A stretch of DNA of 64,000 nt from an uncultured Microbulbifer sp. GTDB taxonomy: Bacteria > Pseudomonadota > Gammaproteobacteria > Pseudomonadales > Cellvibrionaceae. The stretch's first letter is position 1. The number at the start of each line of letters is the position of its first letter. Shown one piece after another: positions 60,479-64,000 of this stretch. The stretch is from positions 1,362,737-1,426,736 of the forward strand of contig NZ_CANNGQ010000001.1 in assembly GCF_947504145.1 (NCBI RefSeq), in the 5' to 3' direction. Below the pieces are notes generated by a model. That model was given only the letters and a program-made list of their open reading frames with translations. It did not search any database and was not told the origin of the DNA. A program made the translations under genes and the position numbers.

Positions 60479-62865
60479 TACCGGTTCGCCTTTCCATCGC
60501 CAACTGCAGAATCGCCAAATCTACGCTGGTAGAGATTTTCGTTAACTTCCTTAACCGCATTTACCAGTGGTGTGTAGGGGATATCGGTCACGCTGACAAA
60601 ACCCACATTGTAGTTTTCCCCATCGTAGGCACGCCCGGTCAGTGGAGAGTCGATGTACTGGAACCAGTGGGCGCCGACAAAATAGGGATTGTCGATCACA
60701 CTGTTCATATACTCGGCGAATTTCTTGCCACGGTCTGCCTGCGAGCTGGCGTGGATCAGGCCAGGGTTCAACAGACCGGAATCCAGTGCGCCGTTGTGGA
60801 ACTCGCCAATGATGGAAGGTCGATCGATTTCCTCAAGGAAATGCCAGAACTTGTCGCTGACGCCTTCCTTGTAGTAGTTGTAGCTCACCACATCCGCGTA
60901 TTTGGCGGCGGCACGGCGCACCTCCGGGGTCATGCCCCAATCCGCAAACCTGGCGCCCAGGTACATATGATTCGGCATGTAGTGTTTGACCGCTTCCCGC
61001 ACGATCTTGAAATATTGGCCGGTGTAGTGCTCCAGCATGGTCGAGAAGTCTTCGATCATGGCATCGTTGAAATCGCTGAGTGCTACACCACCGGCGAAAC
61101 TGTCCCAGCCTTGCAACTGGATATTCCATGCGCTATTCAGCTTGGCAACTTCACCGTACTTATCCTGCATCAGTTGTACAAACTGCGCTTTGGTTGGGCT
61201 CTCTTTCGCCGAGCGGCTCAGGGTATTGATGACGATGCCATACTGCGACGCGGTGGAACCCTCCTGCCCCCAGCTCTTTTCGTTGTCCACAAACACACCC
61301 ACACACCAGGGGCTGTTTTCGACTTCTTTGGCGATCTGCGCTGCGGTGATATAGGCGCGCTCTTTGAACAGTGGATCAAAAGGATCCGGCAGTGGGCTCC
61401 AGTAGTCATTGCCACTACTGACGGTCTTGAAGTTGCCGATAATCCAGCCATTGGCGAAGTACGGGATTCGATCCATCTGGTAGTAATCGGGATCAATCCA
61501 GTTGCCGAAGGAAGTGAACCCCCAGCTGAGCATGCGATCAACGGTCGTATCCCGCCACTTCGCCATCAGTTTTTCTTCATCCGCAATGTCATACTTACGC
61601 TGGAGATTCGCCCGGTAAAAGCTGAACGTCTCGCCGTGCTCTATCGCTCCGGTGTGCACCTCACGGCGGTAGCCAAAGTTCTGCCCCAAAGGCGCATCGT
61701 ATTCTGGCAGCCAGGTAAACATATCTGCACGCAACGGCGAACTGACCTCGCGGGTGGGAACGGCGGCATCAGGTACCCGGTTCAGACCGAGCGAATCCTC
61801 CGGTGTCAGGTCACCGGGGGTGCGCTGGGGGACTTTGGCCTTGTCAAAGTCGTATCCGGTGATCGTGGATGTATTCGCCAGGCGGACATTGGCAATACCT
61901 GTGGAGAAAAACAGATACCCTTCCGGATCTACCAGCGCCCATTTGCCATCGACTTTTTCCGTACGGAAGAACCCGGTCGACTTCTGCTTGGGACCTTCTG
62001 CCCAGCCACCAAACCGCGAGCGTCCTTCGAGAGGTGTATGGCGCAACTCAGCCAGCTCCTCACCAGAGTAGTCACGTAGCTCTTCCACAGAATGCACTTT
62101 GTTCGCAAATTCCATTTTGGCGTTTTGACCAAACTGATCCACCAGGCCCTTGAGATAGTTTTGGTCCAGTGTTTCCGGCTTGATCAACCGAACATTGTCG
62201 ATAGTCAGTGTCTTATCTTCCAGAACACCGACCACCGAGAACTCAATGCGCTCAATGGCGCTGACGTCCAGCTGCTTTTCCCCGTGGCGAAAAATAATAT
62301 CTTGATAAGCGCTGTTCCAGCTGGGCGGGTTGGAGCGAATACCGGTTACCACAGAGAGGTCCGGGCCCTTGAGCTCCATATAGTAGGTATTCTGAGATTG
62401 CTCGGGCACCACGAAACTGCGGCTGTGCAATCGCCCGTCACCGTCAAACGCCTTTACATAGAGATGTACCGAGGACCGCTGCGCATTATCAATATCCAGC
62501 GCAAAGGCAAAATTTCCCAGGTTACTCCAGTCCCAACTCTTATCGGCAGCAAACGTAAACGAGGCCGCGTAGTGCGCTTTGGTTTGCAGTTGTAGCCGAA
62601 GTGCCTGGCCGTTACCCGCTGAAACCAGGCGACCATTCGCGTTCTCCAGTTTGATCGATTGCGGTAGCTTCTTATTCTCGAAATCCCAGAGTACTACCGG
62701 ATCCGCTTCGACGGGTTCCGATCCACTCGCACCTTTAACACTGGATACTTTATCGCTAGATGCCGTTTCGGCCGCGGCCAGGGTATCCCCGTCTGAACGG
62801 CTGCACCCGGTGAGACACAGAGTGGAAATCAAAAATGCTGTTAGCCATTGATTGGAGTAATTCAT
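60478..62865 (-). CDS. GH50 beta-agarase, lipoprotein (third copy)
   Basis: GH50 agarase of 795 aa from the ATG at 62865 (GAG six bases upstream). The signal peptide ends in lipobox CLTGC (Cys21, followed by Ser). An N-terminal beta-sandwich (about residues 55-235) precedes the TIM barrel (about 285-785). Acid/base Glu529 is in VDNEKSWG and nucleophile Glu688 in IIGEFHNGA. By eye it shares features with both other copies: SWG and IIGEFH as in copy one, and RETFSFYRANL-type segments and the TSTITGYDFDKA loop as in copy two. It is co-transcribed with an ACS-type MFS transporter upstream and the VCBS-repeat and lactonase genes downstream. Confidence 0.93.
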   Translation of the reverse strand: MNYSNQWLTAFLISTLCLTGCSRSDGDTLAAAETASSDKVSSVKGASGSEPVEADPVVLWDFENKKLPQSIKLENANGRLVSAGNGQALRLQLQTKAHYAASFTFAADKSWDWSNLGNFAFALDIDNAQRSSVHLYVKAFDGDGRLHSRSFVVPEQSQNTYYMELKGPDLSVVTGIRSNPPSWNSAYQDIIFRHGEKQLDVSAIERIEFSVVGVLEDKTLTIDNVRLIKPETLDQNYLKGLVDQFGQNAKMEFANKVHSVEELRDYSGEELAELRHTPLEGRSRFGGWAEGPKQKSTGFFRTEKVDGKWALVDPEGYLFFSTGIANVRLANTSTITGYDFDKAKVPQRTPGDLTPEDSLGLNRVPDAAVPTREVSSPLRADMFTWLPEYDAPLGQNFGYRREVHTGAIEHGETFSFYRANLQRKYDIADEEKLMAKWRDTTVDRMLSWGFTSFGNWIDPDYYQMDRIPYFANGWIIGNFKTVSSGNDYWSPLPDPFDPLFKERAYITAAQIAKEVENSPWCVGVFVDNEKSWGQEGSTASQYGIVINTLSRSAKESPTKAQFVQLMQDKYGEVAKLNSAWNIQLQGWDSFAGGVALSDFNDAMIEDFSTMLEHYTGQYFKIVREAVKHYMPNHMYLGARFADWGMTPEVRRAAAKYADVVSYNYYKEGVSDKFWHFLEEIDRPSIIGEFHNGALDSGLLNPGLIHASSQADRGKKFAEYMNSVIDNPYFVGAHWFQYIDSPLTGRAYDGENYNVGFVSVTDIPYTPLVNAVKEVNENLYQRRFGDSAVGDGKANR

Positions 62866-62931
62866 AGGTACTCGTTCCATTAACATTCGATAAATACGTA
62901 AACACTTGAACGCTCGGCAGAAGATCCGGCG

Positions 62932-64000
62932 CTATGTCCGCTCAGCAGCCTGGCTCAAATCCGCTTGATCGGATTCCGCAGCGGGTATTTTGATCTCTTC
63001 CACCTTGCCCACCAGAAACACATATGAGCACAGGCCCACCAGGGCCAAGGTGCCGATAAGGGCCAGGGCCGGACGGAAATCACCATCCTGCACCAGAAAA
63101 CCAATCGCTACCGGAATCACTACTGCGGAGAGCCCGCCGATAAAATTGAAGCAACCGCCGACCAGCCCCACCATATGGCGAGGGGCAATCAAAGATACAA
63201 ATACCCAGTTGATGGAAGCCAAGCCATTGCCGAAAAATGCGAGGGACAGGAAGAAGGTAACCGCGGAGATAGACTCTACATAGTTGGCACCAATCACCGA
63301 ACCGGAGAGCAGCAGCCCCAAGATCACCGGGGTTTTGCGCGCAAATTCATTGGAGTAGCCGCGCCGCACCAGCCAGTCTGACGTGAAGCCGGAGAGCAGC
63401 ACGCCGAAGAATGCAGCAAGAAAGGGAATAGAGGCGAGCAGCCCGGTTTTGAGATCCCCCATACCGCGGTACTCGGCGAGATAGGTTGGGAACCAGGTCA
63501 GGAAAAATATCAGTGTGCTGCCAAGACAGAACTGCCCGATATAGATACCCCAGAGTTTGCGGCTGGAGAAGGCCAGACGGATATTGGCCCAGCTAACGGC
63601 CGCCGAGCGTTCGCCATCGTTGTTTACCGAAGACGTCTGATCCCGCTCCTGGCGTGTCACGTTGCCGTTGTCACTCCGCGGCTCACGATACAGCCAGTAC
63701 CAGATCGCCGCCCACACGATGCCGATCACACCGGAGACAATAAACAGCCCGCGCCAGCCAAACCACTCCTGAATCAGCGCCAGTACCGGCATCAAAAATG
63801 CGAGACCAATAAACTGCCCGGAGGTGTATACCGCAATGGCACTAGCCCGCTCTTGCTGAGAGAACCATTGCGTAACGATCTTGTTGTTGGCGGGATAGGA
63901 CGGCGCCTCGAAAAAACCGATCGCCATGCGGCACCCCACCATCGCCGCCAGAGAACTGACAAGTCCCTGCACAATGGTCGCCAGCGACCAGGCCACCAGA
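62932..64000 (-). CDS. MFS transporter, anion:cation symporter type, 5' end cut by window
   Basis: C-terminal part (at least 355 codons) of a major facilitator resembling hexuronate/galactonate/glucarate transporters (ExuT, DgoT, GudP). Helix and loop motifs include GCRMAIGFFEAPSYPANNKIVTQWF, the motif common to this subfamily, then SAIAVYTSGQFIGLAF and FTSDWLVRRGYS (motif A of the second half). It would import a sugar acid or small agar-derived anion. The reading frame stays open to the right edge, so about 70-90 residues are missing. It is the first visible gene of an operon with the third GH50 (66 bp gap), the VCBS-repeat protein and the lactonase. Confidence 0.9.
   Translation of the reverse strand, partial: LVAWSLATIVQGLVSSLAAMVGCRMAIGFFEAPSYPANNKIVTQWFSQQERASAIAVYTSGQFIGLAFLMPVLALIQEWFGWRGLFIVSGVIGIVWAAIWYWLYREPRSDNGNVTRQERDQTSSVNNDGERSAAVSWANIRLAFSSRKLWGIYIGQFCLGSTLIFFLTWFPTYLAEYRGMGDLKTGLLASIPFLAAFFGVLLSGFTSDWLVRRGYSNEFARKTPVILGLLLSGSVIGANYVESISAVTFFLSLAFFGNGLASINWVFVSLIAPRHMVGLVGGCFNFIGGLSAVVIPVAIGFLVQDGDFRPALALIGTLALVGLCSYVFLVGKVEEIKIPAAESDQADLSQAAERT

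Noticed and set aside
60466..62079. 537-codon plus-strand open frame
   Set aside because: Antisense to the third GH50 gene, which has full catalytic motifs; an effect of high GC and codon bias.

Overview
The window reads as a chromosomal segment of a marine, agar-degrading gammaproteobacterium. A Cellvibrionales-type genome such as Microbulbifer or Saccharophagus is my best guess. The reasons are three GH50-type beta-agarases, a 3,6-anhydro-L-galactose pathway, TonB-dependent uptake, cytochrome c maturation genes and moderately high GC with strong codon bias. The genus is inference; there is no rRNA here. No insertion sequence, phage gene or CRISPR array was seen.

Left part (1-15,000): the end of a ccm cytochrome c maturation cluster (ccmA, ccmB); a partner-switching module (pseudo-receiver/PP2C phosphatase/anti-sigma kinase fusion plus a STAS protein); a small PA3496-type protein; tRNA-Arg(CCU) with a clear promoter; an exported isoaspartyl peptidase; a Tat-type dienelactone hydrolase; a Fur-box-preceded PepSY/DUF2271/DUF4198/flavoreductase operon; and an RND efflux pair.

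Middle-left (15,000-30,000): a carnitine catabolism region. One arm (minus strand) is TonB receptor, BCCT transporter, dienelactone hydrolase and CdhB-like thioesterase. The other arm (plus strand) is a CdhR-like regulator, a BKACE dehydrocarnitine cleavage enzyme and L-carnitine dehydrogenase. An MFS exporter with an overlapping hydrolase and a second RND pair flank it.

Right half (30,000-64,000): an agar utilisation locus. Agar would be cut by three lipoprotein GH50 enzymes and possibly desulfated by a sulfatase. L-anhydrogalactose would be oxidised by an aldehyde dehydrogenase and ring-opened by a cycloisomerase. A zinc alcohol dehydrogenase and a KduD-like SDR follow, probably inverting C5 of 2-keto-3-deoxy-L-galactonate. 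D-galactose would use a De Ley-Doudoroff route: SDR dehydrogenase, SMP-30 lactonase, DgoD-like dehydratase, DgoK and DgoA. At least four promoters carry the palindrome TTGTTAACAA and a fifth (dgoK/gntR) a one-mismatch version, which suggests one regulon. The FadR-type GntR protein beside dgoK is the best candidate regulator.

Embedded in the agar locus is an IclR-flanked operon of unknown purpose: a solute-binding protein with no signal peptide, two CaiB/BaiF CoA-transferases, an enoyl-CoA hydratase and an aldehyde dehydrogenase. This operon, the agar regulon, the TonB-equipped carnitine cluster and a palindromic repeat at 39,369-39,485 are the main items for follow-up.
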